From contig JAJIRX010000195.1 in NCBI GenBank assembly GCA_023853785.1, forward strand, positions 124,001 to 188,000: a DNA stretch of 64,000 nucleotides, in the 5' to 3' direction. Both the position numbers and the translations under genes were made by a program. Source of the stretch: Psilocybe azurescens (taxonomy: Eukaryota; Basidiomycota; Agaricomycetes; Agaricales; Agrocybaceae). The notes under the pieces were generated by a model. That model saw only the letters and a program-made list of their open reading frames with translations, searched no databases and was not told where the DNA came from. Positions 1 through 12,620 of this stretch are shown here, piece by piece. Numbering within the stretch: the first letter of the stretch is position 1; each line of letters begins with the position of its first letter.

Positions 1-1208
1 GGTATGGAGTGAACACTGATCAAATGTTGAACCGTGAACTTAAAACTCATTCGCTACCAAAATCAACATACCACGTGATTGGACGTCTCATTTTCTAATT
101 TTAGCTTGTCTGTTTACATCGTACGAGACGACTGTCCGGAGTACACGCCCGCTCACCACTGTGACAGTGAGTGACACTCTTGCTCACTGTCCTCAATGAC
201 ACCCATGACCTCTGAGGCTCTCTGACCATGAGTTGTATTTCAGCATTCTGAGACATGACTTCCAAGTCCCAGATCTGTACTTTGTAGCTACATCAAAATA
301 TATCATGTAGGCTACATGATATATTTACCGGTGAGAGTTTACCATGCAATCATTAGTATGACTCCGTATTCATTTTGGGAGATTCGTCTTTTGCTAAGTA
401 CAGTGCCTTGCATAACCGTTTGCACAGTGATGTAGCCAAAAACGTGTTTGCATTTGTATGGTCCGTTACGCACCTGCCAAAATTGTCACAGATCTGCCAT
501 CGGAAGTATCAAAGGACTCGGAATCGAGTACCCTCACGTCACGGTGCGGCAAATAAGTACAAACACGAACTCGCAGCGGTTGTGCAAACGGTTATGCAAC
601 GCACTGTAATACGCACCGGCTGGGACTATGTTAGCCGAAAGATCTCGAAGATGCCTGTCAGTAAGCCATCATTTACCAGGAAGACAGCTCGTGTGACATT
701 TGTCCTTGTCAGGTCAGCAACACGCACCGACAATAAATTTTGAGGCTACTGTTGGAGCATGGGCGCTACTGAAAGTACCTGTCAGTGCTTTTTTTATAAT
801 TAAGTTGTCTATCAAGAAAGCCAGTAAAACGAAATCTCTTCATTGACTTCCTCCACTTGTGGTTCGCCTACATCCTTTTGTAGTCGATTTGTTTGCTGAG
901 TTACCAATGACAGGTCATTTCGTATATGTATCCGAGTCCCGACAACTCTGTGGGATCTTTTTTTCTCCAAAGGGGGTTGCATTTGAAGGTACTTCTATAA
1001 CCATCGGTCCGTACACGTTGTAGAAGTCATGTCCTAAGCTTCTTTTGTGAGATATACTGTACATTTGCGATACAGGGCTGGGACCAGAAAAACCCACCGA
1101 TCTCACGAATGCTAGTGGCCAGTCTTTAGAGTATATATAGAGGAGATTCAATGCTGATCGGTAGAACCGAATACTGCCTGTACCTTTCTGTTTCTTGACT
1201 GGCAATAG
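1..1208. other. gene-poor left edge with a short perfect palindrome
   Basis: No convincing coding sequence is seen. Open frames on both strands are short and show no family resemblance. A 31-bp near-perfect palindrome lies at 296-326. A TATATATA-like stretch at about 1131-1139 sits some 70 nt upstream of the first ATG of the next gene and could be its TATA element (inference). Confidence 0.4.
296..326. repeat. perfect 15-bp inverted repeat, 1-nt spacer
   Basis: The left arm at 296-310 reads AAATATATCATGTAG and the right arm at 312-326 is its exact reverse complement, with a single G between them. It would form a hairpin in RNA or a cruciform in DNA. No gene is adjacent, so it is more likely a repeat remnant than a terminator. 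Confidence 0.8.
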
Positions 1209-3940
1209 ATGGCCGACACATCAACGAAAAAGTCACTTTCAAATCATCCTCCTTCACTCATAAGGCTCGTGATAACAGACGGAGTTTCAATGACAACAAA
1301 GATGAGGACAGAGACGAAGTCGAGGAAGGAGACGAAGTCGAGGAAGGAGACGAAGTCGAGGAAGGAGACGAAGTCGAGGAAGGAGACGAAGACGAAGACG
1401 ATGAGCATGCGCAATCACAGCCTTTATCGTCGACTCACTACGTCCCCCCCTCGAATAAAATTGGAGAGATTCTTAGACTCGCCTCTTGAACCTTTTGAAG
1501 CTGCGAAACAGGCATCACAATCGACGGCATCACGAAAACCTCGCTTTTTGATCTGCATCTTCACCATGACCTGCAATTACGCAAAATTGTTGTGGTAGAG
1601 AATCTTCCTGAAACGGTTGCCTCTATCTGCAATAATTTCTTTTCGACACATCTTTTTCATATGAAAACCAAGAGCAAATTTCCATTCAGGAAATCAAAGC
1701 CTGAAGATGGAGCAGGCGGTCTAATGAACGAAAACACTCTGGAATTCGCATACAGAAACAGATTTGGGAACCCTCTTACCACTGTGACGTCAACCTTGAT
1801 TTTCCAGCGCCCGGCCTGGGAGAGAATCTTCGAGTTCACCCTCTTTCCAAGGGAGAAACAACAGGGAAAGAGCTACGCTACTCCTGATGGATTCCTATGT
1901 GTCACAGCCGAGAATCCGCCTGATAACCCATTCAAAACAATACAGAACCTCACAGAGGACGAGCAAGCGGACATCAAAACAATCGTTAAACACAATCTAC
2001 ATCATATAGCACTTTGGGAGTTCAAAAGCCTTTCTGCAGGCTCCAAAAGACGTTGGATGGATTCCTCAAACTCGAGGGAGAATTTGAATGGCCATCATGC
2101 GACAGGAGTGGACGAAATTTGTGCAAGGACATCAGACACGAGACTGAAGGCGGCGAAATTTGTGTTACCGGTCGAAAAATCGGGTTTGACGCCCGTGAGG
2201 TCGACATCATTTCCTCTATATATTCAACGCCTGGGAGAGAGAGCAACGCAGACGGGTTAACCAGTGCCACTGTACGTCCAGAAACCGTTTTAGGCCATTC
2301 AATGGTACATCCAGGTGGTTCAAGCAGTACCATGGCAGACCAAGTAACAGATGTGCCAATCGAAGTAGATCAAGGGAACATTTCTTCTGACTCGAACATA
2401 GCAGAGGATTCTTCTGGTATAGATATGGCACCAATTCCCAATGAAGAAGCCACCGAGGTGGCGTGGTCATCCAAGCCTGAGGATCCTGAAGTAGAAAAGG
2501 TGATGTCGAGGAAACTAGAGGGTGCTGATGGTCCCCAGCCTCCTAGAGCTACAGCTGGGAAGAAAATGGCGGGCAAGAAGCCTGTGGGCACTGGCACACC
2601 CAGATCATCTCGATTTACCACTGCAGAAAGGAAGGGAAAGGCCAAAGAGAGTGACAAGAAGGTCCAGCTCAAAAACAAAAAGGTTACGCTTCAAAAGCCC
2701 AAGCACATGGCCGTACAGGTTCATAATAAATTTTTTAATAATCAAGGGCCTCTGGTCTGACGGTATCTATTTGGGGGATAGCTCTGGTCAGAATGCGTCA
2801 AGTATGATGCTACAGTTATTATCCTTAACGCCGGAAACTACGAAATCATATGCATTTGCTGTCGGGCCACAAATACGCTCTACGTATCACGCGTCCTCGG
2901 TGTCGAGGAAGTCATATACAAAAGGGTACAAGTTGGTTTACAGGCCCTGGCATATTACGACGCTCGCGACCGTGCCCGTCAGTTGGAGACTCTCGAAACG
3001 GCCCCAAGCCCCATATTTCCTCGCTTTTACTACCTTTCAATCCACATTGATCCCTATCCTCCAGTTCACAAGGATGCCGCCAGTTTGTCACAGAACAATG
3101 CTCCTCCAGCATATGAGGTAAGTGCCAAAAATCCGCCTGCATGATACCGCACGCTTAGACCACTATGCCGCAGGACCTCCTGGAGGACCTCAGGCTCAAG
3201 GGCCAATTTAATATATTGTTGGGCAGAGTCTCTGCTAAAAACAACGACCATGACCTCTGTACCATGGCACGCCTGTCGCCATCAAAGCCATCCTCACCAT
3301 CCGTGTCGGCCTGGTTCTTAGAAATGAACGTCAAAATAACAGAACGAGTGTATACCGTTGCCGCCAAGAACAGGAGTGCCTGTTTTTCCGACAAACTTGT
3401 CATAAAACTAGCGGAAAATAGCTTCGAGTATGACCAGCTGAAGTATGAGTATAAAACTCACCTTCGTTTCCAAAAAGAGAGCTTTGGCATCGAGGTCTTC
3501 GGAATCATTCAAGTTCCTGGTTCGACCATGCATGGCTTGTTAATGACCTGGGCGGGATTCCCACCGGAAGAGCTTCGGAGGAAAAGGAAAACGCTCGTTG
3601 TAAAAAAAAACAGGTACGTCGATGACTCCTGCAACTTTTTGGATGTCTGTGATTGAATACAAATTTTGTCAGAGAAAACTACCTCAAGGCAATCGAGGAG
3701 CTACACACGCACAATTTCCTTCACGGAAATTTGAAAGCCGAACATTTCTTGATGACGGATGCAGGCCGAGTCTCGCTTATTTCATACAAGCCGATACGCC
3801 TCATTCGCACTGCTTCCGAGATTGATATGAACAAAGGAGAGGCGGTCGAGCAGGAAGACGAAGATGAGCGGCTTGCGAAAGAATACGCTATTAGAATGGA
3901 GGGCGAAAAGAAATTGGCCGAGAATTTATCTCTGGCCTGA
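1209..3940 (+). CDS. restriction-endonuclease-like plus pseudokinase protein (interrupted reading frame)
   Basis: Function unknown; the architecture resembles a large Agaricomycete family that pairs a nuclease-like region with a C-terminal protein-kinase-like lobe. Visible order: an acidic N-terminal tract made of an 18-bp tandem repeat; a region with NLPETVASICNNFF and, near 2010-2040, the core ALWEFKSLSAGS, which resembles a PD-(D/E)XK strand; a basic Ser/Lys-rich linker (about 2470-2710); a conserved segment from about 2815 (VIILNAGNYEIICI); then a kinase-like tail at 3160-3940. The tail has HGNLKAEHF where active kinases have HRDLKxxN, and no DFG motif, so it is probably a pseudokinase. 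An intron is likely just after 3117 (GTAAGT) and another near 3612-3650. The frame changes near 1490-1510 and at 2043-2044; the latter is repaired by one extra C in a CC run. Boundaries are approximate; the N-terminal start is uncertain. Confidence 0.6.
1312..1397 (+). repeat. 18-bp tandem repeat in coding sequence (DEVEEG units)
   Basis: An 18-bp unit (GACGAAGTCGAGGAAGGA) is repeated about four to five times with essentially no divergence, then decays into GACGAAGACGAAGACGATGA. In the frame that joins the downstream conserved region it encodes repeats of DEVEEG. The lack of divergence suggests recent slippage expansion; copy number may vary between strains. Confidence 0.85.
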
Positions 3941-4388
3941 GGTCCTGAATTTAAAACCAACATGTACTTGAAACTCTCGCAATTAAATCTAGCCAGTGAT
4001 ATGCCAGCTCTATAAGATGCCCACATTTTGTCAACGATATTACATCGCATTCGTAAAGGATTCATCGTCAGAAATTGACAACAAGAAGCTATGTGTATCA
4101 TGAAGGTGTCGAAGAGGACCTCATCGCGTAGGATTAGAATATAGTGGATATCTATTCGGAAATTATACATGAGGGTTGGGGTGTTATAGTAATAAGTACA
4201 GTTCCACAAGGTCACAGAAGACAAGTTGCTCTAGAGTGGGAGGTTTCAAAGCAGCATTATCTATGCCGTATTTCTCTCGAAAGTCTCCAAGCCATCACGA
4301 ATGCGAATGATGCAGCGATACCCCCGATACTATCAAAACAGTTGTTGTCAGACATATCCCTACGTTCCTGGAAATAAAAGGGTTGCGC
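3941..4388. other. convergent intergenic region
   Basis: This is the space between the 3' ends of the pseudokinase gene and the transporter gene. A 77-codon open frame at 4144-4377 on the plus strand shows no recognisable features and is not called. Confidence 0.5.
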
Positions 4389-6912
4389 TCACCGAAATAA
4401 ATACACTACAGAGTTTGAATGCTGCGATCCCTCTTCAACGCCAACTTCTTCACGGCTTAACAGATCACCCATAATCTCACCCCCTCTGGATATAAGAGCC
4501 GACGTGACATTGGTCGCCAGCAGTGCAGTCCCGTTGATCACTGCCCCAGGCGCTGGTGCAACCGGGGCACGATGGGTCGGCAGCACAGGTTTCTCAGGGT
4601 CAAATAAGGCGAACAGAATAGTTGAGAAGCCTGCTACAAGAAATTGTGGAATGACGATAAATATGTTGTGGATACCCTAATCACCACAGTTAGATTTATG
4701 ACGATAGAAAGGTTATCGACGAATCTGTACCAGAATAACCCCAGCTTTCCCGCTGAGCGTTCCACTTGTACTCCTCCCTGAACCAGATCTGCCTTGGTTC
4801 TGTCCTGGCCCTCGCACAATCTCATAATCATTTTCATCGTCATCGTGACCACTCCCTCGAAGATTTATGTGACTCAGTTGGGCACCCGAGTTGCTGAGGA
4901 CATGTCTCCGCTCCTCGAGGGTTTCTTCATCATCTTCATCAGAATCGTTGCCGGAGAGGAACATTTCACGTTCATTGTCCCCACTTGTTCTTCGTTGAGT
5001 CCGGGTATCAGCCAGTCTGATACTCCCCGCGTCGTCTACTGACTGAGCTGCAGGTTCAGTGAGAATAGCTTCTGCGAGCTACAAATTATCAGTCAAAGTT
5101 CAAAATAATTATAAATGGAGATGGGACATACCAAAGAGAATGGTGCCCATTGTGTAATGGCCCAGGAGAACCCTGTTAATGTGATAATGAAAGTCGATCC
5201 CCAGACGCTATGCGTGAAGCTACACGCTGTCAATCACTGGTAGACAATAGGAAGTTTTACTCACAAAGTAGCAAACATACAACTTGCAAAGACGAAATGG
5301 CTCACGGCCCAAATCGTGGCTAAATGTATTTGCATGCTTCTCGGTACTCGACAAATCCGCTCCCACAAAGTGCTCCCGTATTTCGAAGAGGCTAAGCCAG
5401 GACGACCGCCGGGGGTCGCTTCCGACACAAACAGGGGAACCGTCAGATTCACGAATAGGGCGAGCAGTGCAGAATAGAACAGGGCCCTGGAGCCTAATCG
5501 GGTTGCTTCGGCGTCCAGGGCGGCACGCTCGACATCGTTCGTTGCCACGGGAGATACCCTCTTATGAAAGTCACCAACATATATCGTGCTATAGGAAAGG
5601 ATGGGAAACCAGGCTATCCAAGCGCTGGGTGGATAAGCAGAAGTTCAACCTAACACACGACACAACATACAAGAATTGGATGATACACTACCAATGATGT
5701 GAGATCAGTGAAGGCAGTATCCTAACTTAAGAGGTATGTGTACTCACTATCTGGCGTATAACATAGGGCAGTGTTCGTATGTTGGCCCAAATGTCCTTCA
5801 TCTCGTTAGTGAACGATTTTCGATTTGACTTGCTGATGCCAGTATGCTCAGCAACCAATGTGCAGTAGAAGAGCACAAAATGTCCTACCCATCAGCAGAG
5901 AAACTTTTGAGGAGGACCTTCTCTTTTACGAGAATAGCCATGAATACATGCGCCCCGAGAAAGAACAAAGACACCACCACGGAAAGGACCTGAAGTTGTG
6001 ATTTTCCAAGAAAGGGAAGAAGACGAGGGAGGTCAATGTTGCCACTAAATTGAAACGAATAAGCAAATAGTAAAATAACAGTTGATATGAACACGTACAC
6101 GAAGAAGCCAACGACACTACCCACACCTAACATCCTTGCCGCCCAGGCATTACCTGCCGCTTGTTCTGACGGAGGAAGTGTATCAACAAGCAGAGCGCGA
6201 TCTATCGTTTGTACTGTTACAGACTTGAGTAAGGGAGGAACCAACAATAGAAGATGGATGACGCACCTGCATTGACGGAGAAGTCGATCAGATATACGGA
6301 AAAGACAGCGAGCCAAATTGTCAGAATGTCGTTCTATTGTCGTTTTCCTGTTAGCACATATTGAGAGAATATATTGGTGAACTTACTTCGTTTGTATTCC
6401 GATCCGTAAATATGGAGGCGAAAGATCGAGTGAAGCCAAGAAGGAGCATAGCGGATATGCAAATGAGAGACCCTAGCAACATGTACGGCCTTCTTCGACC
6501 GAACCGTGAAGTGCAGTTGTCGGCCAAAACACCTTGATGCATAATTACCATTAGGAAAATGGTGTATGAGAGCAGTTTAAGTGTGCGCACCTATTAGGGG
6601 TTGCATTATCAGGCCCAATAGTGGATCAGCGACGAACGCGCCGGCCACGCTCGACTTGGACAAGCCAAGGGATAATATATATGGTAAAGCTGAAGCAATT
6701 GGATTTAAGCCTCGTACGACTCCCAATACGAGAGAATACGTACCATAGGACATCTCTACACTCCAGAATATCTGTACTCCCATCAATCCGAATGTAAGTG
6801 TTGGAAGGTGTGTCCATCGAGGACCAAGAATCTTGGATACACCCTTGAACTTTTGTTGCGGGTCATCCTGACCCTCTTCAGATGCCAGAGGCAATGAAGA
6901 GAAGCCTGTCAT
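4389..6912 (-). CDS. GPH/MFS-type sugar:proton symporter (alpha-glucoside/sucrose transporter family)
   Basis: A multi-pass plasma-membrane transporter predicted to import a disaccharide such as sucrose or maltose with protons. The family assignment (fungal Sut1/alpha-glucoside permeases related to plant sucrose carriers) rests on several signatures: TFGLMGVQIFWSVEMSYA near the start, LSLGLSKS, GLIMQPLIG, then GVLADNCTSRFGRRRPYML, the typical loop between helices 2 and 3; NAVQTIDRALLVD and GNAWAARMLGVGSVVGFF; an acidic Ser-rich loop (about 4720-4960); and a last helix HNIFIVIPQFLVAGFSTILF before a cytosolic tail ending at 4389. At least seven short introns interrupt it; one at about 6690-6745 joins SYA to LPYILSLG. 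The first ATG inside the conserved frame is at 6912. The open frame continues upstream without ATG, so an additional 5' exon is possible. Substrate is inferred from family only. Confidence 0.85.
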
Positions 6913-8467
6913 TTCTCCGGCTTGCTCGCTGGAGGGCTTAAAGATGGAGGTAGAAGAGTAAAGGGAATGGTATTGGGGTCTATCTGATATCACTGTACCG
7001 CTGTAATAACTTTAAGCTGAACACGACCACGAACGAATATTATTGGTGCCGCACATCATGTGATCCTGTCCCAACCAATATCTCTTCACACGGGCATCTC
7101 AAAATAAAAGTCGCACTTTTATAAATAGCATCTAGTTTATACTACATGTTAGTTTGAGGTCAATACTCTAGCTTGATTTACATTTTGAATAAAAGTAGAT
7201 TTTCGACTTTGACTCACATGTAGAATAGACGTCGAAATTTAAGCACCAATTTCACTTTGAATGGCCTGCTGCTAAAGTGCGAGAGCCGATATATTGCGAA
7301 GTCGCTGATCCTTTTGAAGGATGCCGCTGCTGGTGCCGCTGGTTTTGGCTCGGATATGACTATGAATAGCGCTGGATTAAGTTCGAATGATATGGGTGTG
7401 AGTATTGATGCTAGTGAGGTTGTTGGACGTGTGTGTTGGGCGTGTCGGGAATGTTGGGCTCGGGGCTGGGAGTACGCCGCCACTCGCCGCTTGATGCTAG
7501 TGCGGCTGCTTGTCCCAGTGATGCACCTGTTCATTTGTCGAGACGCAACGTGTCAAATCCGATTCCTGCATGCATGTGTGCGTCGTCTGAAAGAAAACAG
7601 AGAGACATCTTTCAAAGCCGGGCGTCACCAAACCACTTCCACTTCCTCCTTGCCCTCGAATAGCCTTCACCTTCTCTCTCTCTCTTTTACTCACGCACAA
7701 CCAACCAAGGCGAAGACTTCACCTTGTAACTTACAACTCGGACGCCAAACCCAAGCCTAAGTCGGGCACATCGGCTCGACGAAGACGAAGACCGCCTTCA
7801 ACGTCCAACGCGGACACCAAACTGTGGAGCCATCATCAACTCAGCGTAAAGAACTGCCTTCTGTGCCACACACTACCGCCCCCGCTCACCACTCAAGCTG
7901 AGATGCCCGCAGCACATCGTAGCGCACCTTCACAATCTGCGCGAGCCAGCCTCCATGATTGGAATAGACGTATGTGGGCTCTGTTCCACATAATCAGAAA
8001 TAGCGCCGCAATCGTATTGCTATACCGAAAATACCTTAGCTTCCATTTTCCAGAGGGATTAGTTGATCTCTTATCCCTTTAACCTGATAATAGTCATTAA
8101 TGCTGGATGATGTATTCGTCCATCTGAGCTCGAACTCATCATTATCTTTCATGGTGCATAGCGACTGTCGTCGGCATAACCGTATAGGATTTTACGATGA
8201 AGTGGCTTCGCAACAATTTATTGACAACCGAATCGTGATGTCTCTGAATTGAAACAAAATTAATGCTGAACTCACTTTGCTTCGACAGCGACACTACCTC
8301 AAGTCCATCTTTCCTCCATCCTGTAAGATAGGACAAAGCATCGGCAGATTACAGGGGCAGATTTTCAAAGAGCCATTCAAAATCTGTTCGGACCTGGTTG
8401 ATTTCACAGTAAGTGTACTAAATATTTTGGGGTGATATGAAAGAAAAGGTACATCGAGCGTTGCTAC
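6913..8467. other. intergenic region, no supported gene
   Basis: Several overlapping open frames occur at 7214-7760 on both strands, but the encoded sequences are low-complexity with no domain or intron pattern. The stretch 7600-7960 is pyrimidine/CA-rich on the plus strand. No RNA gene was recognised. Confidence 0.4.
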
Positions 8468-9741
8468 TCAAGGAGTGATTGGGCATCTAGTTGCTTGTAG
8501 TTCAAAAATGGCATGTTCCAACATCTCTGCAGAGGCACCGTTTGGATCGAGTGTCGTACTGTCATCCATGTCTTGGTAGACCTTATCAATGCAGGCTCCA
8601 GCTCCCGATAAATGAGCGACCTTGGCGCACGCAGCATGAATTGCAAGATAGACGGCAGATGGAACCGGAAATTTGACCGGATCAGGTGTCTTGAATGTAA
8701 CGTACTCCGGATAGTTGTTTAGGATTAAGGGCTCTGTCGCTTCAAGTTTATACTTGTTTTCGGTATTCTGAGAAGGAGTCAGCAGTAGTCCAGGGAGCAA
8801 GATTAAGGCAGGCACACCGTTGCAACGAGCCAAATCTTTAGTTGATCGAAAGCTAAATGAAATCCAGAGACCACAGTCATCACGTTTTCTAAACGGTGGA
8901 CATTGGAACCATTCAATTCGTCAGGGAGTTGTGTATAGCCAAAGCGAATCATAACCGCCCACATCGTCGCAGCATAGTCTCGCTATATGCAGAATATTGT
9001 TATCAAAGATAACGCGGGTAAATAGGGACTTACTTTGTGTGAGTCGAGTTCAATATCCTGGTTTGTTGGCGCAGAGAATATGTGTGCACATTGTGTCTCA
9101 TCCGCCTTCAGACTGCGGTCCGCGTTTAACTTCTCTCTCAACTCTTTTGTTATCAGCACGGAGCGTAAGTCGTATCTTCCAGTCACCACACAACGATATC
9201 CATCACGAAAAAGGGCCTGATCAGTAGGAATGAGTGAGAACCCGAGAATGGAGAAAGGAATACTAAACATGTTTTTTGGCGGTAGAATGTGATTTAGGAG
9301 ATTCCTCCGAGGTGTTTTGGATCACATCTACGACAGTATCAAACGAGGGAGGTGATGCGTAATTGGACGGCGTTGGTATGCGCCCCTTGTTGGCACGAAC
9401 TGGTGACCATGTCAGATTGTACGTTGAATAAGAAGACCTGGGAACGCACACGCCCTGATATAATGATTGAAATACATCTTCCCAACATCGAGAAGGTCCT
9501 GATTGGACTTGGCCGAGAAGATTTCAGCGACCACCACTTTCAGTGCCAGATCTGTCGGCACAAAGTGTAGAAGATAGCCAAGGATTCGGATGTAAATGAT
9601 ATCTTTTCCAACGTTTTCGCCTTTGTTGACGGCCTCCTGAAGAGAACTCTCGACCCCCAAGCAGATGGTATACGCACTTACAGCGTGTATATGGGCGTCA
9701 TTTTGAAGTCTCTCCGGAAGTTTGAGCGGCAGTGGAATCAT
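8468..9741 (-). CDS. HNH endonuclease-domain protein, 5 exons
   Basis: The predicted product is 356 residues. Exons (minus strand) are 9741-9450, 9399-9269, 9216-9034, 8982-8818 and 8767-8468; all phases add up exactly and every intron is 50-52 nt with GT-AG ends. Exon 3 begins ALFRDGYRCVVTG and contains ETQCAHIFS; exon 4 carries HRLENVMTVVSGFHLAFDQ. Together these match the fungal HNH nuclease pattern (CxxTG, then AHI, then N...H), in which the second and third elements bind metal. Such proteins are numerous in Agaricomycetes, usually outside transposons, with unknown biological role; DNA cleavage is an inference from the motif. The N-terminal 140 residues have no recognised domain. I chose the ATG at 9741 because the frame upstream has only TTG. 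Confidence 0.8.
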
Positions 9742-10570
9742 GTTGATAGACGAAGGCGAGGACCAAGGAGGCCCCGTGTCCAAGGTAGAAAGACCCAGAC
9801 CTAATCGTCTGGGTTTAAAATAGGACTATCACGTTGTGTTACTAAGCGCCCAGGCACTAAGAGCAAAGATATAGTAATCTTTGCGGAAGAATGATGAAAG
9901 GTGTATATTAGGAGTCCCATTTAGGCAATTAATGCACGCACCTGGGGCTGAATTCAGGGTAGGTTCCGGATAAAGCCTTTTTGGTGACCTCTGACAAAAA
10001 TATTCACTGAGCAACAATATTACTTCATCGAAAGGTCTATTCAAACGCAAAACGAATGTCCACCAGAAAGCAACTTGTCGACAACAACTTTTACTTATCC
10101 ACAGGCTATTAGAAGTTGAAAAATAAATGAAGCTCTGGCCAGCAACGCAGTTGGTGTGAATCTCAACCCATAAGATGTTGTCCATTTTTTGAATTGACTT
10201 GTACAGTCACATCCAAAGTCCCTGTTGAGAGCTTAAGCGTAGTGTTAGACACTTAGTGACTGAAAGAAAACAACTATAATTGTTCTACCTTAAGTGTAAT
10301 GTTAGACACTATTGAGAACAAGTGTGAGTGTCTATGTGAAGGCAGAAGAAAAGCATATGTACCTCAGCAACTGAAAGAAAATAGCTGAAGTATGAGGGAC
10401 GAATAAGTGACTATAATGGAGAGAAAGTGGCAATGAGAAGACGATGATACGAAAGGAATCATGAAGGCGTGAAGGAGATTAATGAATGAAGGTCAAAGAG
10501 GAAAAGAAGAGACCAAACGAGAGTGACGTGTATGACTAAGGAATAACTAAGGAAATGGACGAATCGTCCT
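9742..10570. other. intergenic region
   Basis: A minus-strand open frame at 9829-10185 (118 codons) has no recognised features and no clear splice link to the HNH gene. From 10200 to 10540 the plus strand is purine-rich, with a short repeated phrase GTGTTAGACACT/AATGTTAGACACT near 10240 and 10300. Confidence 0.4.
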
Positions 10571-12084
10571 TCAGCGTTCAACAGCCCCCAAGTCAATTAA
10601 TGTACGAAAGATTATGATACCCCTAAGCTTCTCCAAACAATCCTTAGCATTATCGTGCTGACCCAGCTTCAAATACAGACGCGACAACACCCCAAGCAAG
10701 AGCCCATACTTCTTCGTTCCATGCAAACCCTCCTTGATTAACGCGTTCTGGAATTCCAAGAGCGGTTCAAGAGTAGACTTATCGACGCTCCTGGCATTGG
10801 TCCACGTTTTCGACTTCATATCGTGCGCGTCGATGAGCTGTTCGTACTCCTTGCGCAATTTGTCGGTCTCCGGCGTCGCGTGGGCGCATGCAGCACACGA
10901 GCAAACAATGGCGTACCGCGCGAGTTTGGCCTTTCGCTCAGCTGCAGTGAGATCCTCGTCGCAATACGCGTAGAAAAGCTGTTCTCCGGCCTCGATGTCT
11001 CGCGATGCCCTAAACTGGAACGAAAAAGAGGCCACAGAGAATACGTTATCGACGTTGGGCATGCAGCTTTCCGTCAACCTTTCAGTACAGTGATGCACCA
11101 AAAAAAAATCGAAGAAATAAGGCACCTGTGATTTATACGAGACCCAAGATTGCATATCCCAACATAGCCATTCTCGCGCGGTTCAACTAGTTTTTCGCCA
11201 TCGTAGAGTGAACCAATAAGATATGCATTTGTGCGGATAATACCCATGAGCGGCCCACTCCCATCCTCTGTATGCATATTTGCAAGCGCCTTGAACGCCT
11301 CCTGATTCGCTGGAGACATCCTGTCCACTGCATATTCAATAGTCTTCTCGCTCTGCATCAGGACCGCCATCTGAGTGGCACGAATACCCCCAACATCAAG
11401 TGGGAGAGGCACATCCATAGCAAGCAACCTGAAATTCGCCGGCATGACGAGCAGTGGTCGTTCAGCGAAAATCAGTTCGCCCACTTTGATATCACGAGTG
11501 GCAAACATCCCAAATCCCATGTCCTGCGTCAGGCGCACCTCGTACGTCGGTAAGCCAGTCGCTTTAGATACGGTACGTGGATATCCCGGCGCTTTTAAGA
11601 CAAGTTGCTTGGTCGGGCCCAAGACGATCCATTCACTGTTTCCGTCAGGATCAGGCGGATCCCCGTAGATTATAGAAGGGATGGTGGTCACTACTACTGC
11701 ATTCTCAGGATAATCAGTTTTGAGTGCGTCCGCCTCTTTGGCAGTCATTTCCTGCAGCTTAAAGCCCTCTGGGGGTGCTGTAGTGGGAAGAAATCCAGTG
11801 TCACGATTTTGTACAGCTGCACACAATATTGATATAGGCCTAACCAGTATTTTCCACTTTGCCATAGGGTAGTGGAAATTTTTTCCTTTCTGTTTTAGTC
11901 ATATTAGAAACGACGTCGACGAGGGATCACAGATATCGCTCAGGGATGACCAGTAGTGCATACTTTGAGGGGCATCAGATGCATCTACGGCAATCGGAAT
12001 CTCGCCATTATTTTGATTCTCAGTGGATGCGGGATAAAGAGATCGACTTTTCGTTTTGGAGCTGTTGAGAAATCCACGCTGCAT
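10571..12084 (-). CDS. SET-domain protein (putative lysine methyltransferase), 3 exons
   Basis: Predicted product 435 residues. Exons (minus) 12084-11964, 11816-11126 and 11066-10571 keep phase throughout. The N-terminus MQRGFLNSSKTKSR is typical of an Agaricomycete SET family. The SET domain starts at GFGMFATRDIKVGELIFAER, includes NLGSRINHSCMPNV (the cofactor-binding and active-site knot, split by the 59-nt second intron, 11067-11125) and AGEQLFYAYCDED, and is followed by a Cys-rich post-SET segment CSCAACAHA. The C-terminal helices (LGVLSRLYLKLGQHDNAKDCLEKL) look TPR-like, as in SMYD-type proteins, though no MYND finger is visible. The first intron is long (147 nt), so the exon 1 junction is the least certain part; a shorter model would start at the ATG at 11865. 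Target is unknown. Confidence 0.8.
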
Positions 12085-12620
12085 GTTTGGGGATATTGGA
12101 TGTTGGATGAGATGCGAATAAGGGCTTTCAGAACAAGTGTGGGGGTGCACAAACCTTACACTCGCTAGCCAGTCACGCTCGCAAGCTCTAGTCACACATT
12201 GTCACACACGGGCACATGATCTGGCAGGAACGTTTGTCGAGTTTACTCACCACGTGCGGGGAAGCCGGCTGGGGACGAGCTTAACGAGACAAAGTGTCAC
12301 AATACCTGGAGGCCAAATTTGGAGACACCGCTCACACTGCCAATACTGCATCTTTTATGTGCTGGACCTACGGATCGGGTCCGCAATGCATAAAGAATGT
12401 GTCTTTGTGATTTTGCTGAGAGAGAAAGGGATATTAGTCATTGATAGAACCAGCTCTGCGTTTTGAAAATGGCAAGTACAGAACACACACAAATTCCTCA
12501 TCTCAAGCAACCGGGTGGCAACTTACACATTCCAGATACAAAACACACCTTTATTCTTTAACTCTACACTCCGAAACAAAACAAAACACAAAAAATTAGG
12601 TATATGAAGAAGAGCACTGA
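12085..12620. other. intergenic region between SET gene promoter and apm1 3' end
   Basis: No coding potential that I can support. It should contain the promoter of the SET gene and the 3' untranslated region of apm1. Confidence 0.4.

Noticed and set aside
1312..1397. Regular 18-bp repeats considered as a CRISPR-like array
   Set aside because: Units are directly contiguous without spacers, are coding, and the DNA is eukaryotic.
7214..7760. Overlapping 106- and 167-codon frames in the 7-8 kb gap
   Set aside because: Low complexity, both strands open at once, no conserved motif and no promoter or splice pattern.
9829..10185. 118-codon minus-strand frame upstream of the HNH gene
   Set aside because: No recognisable feature and no phase-compatible splice junction to the HNH exons.
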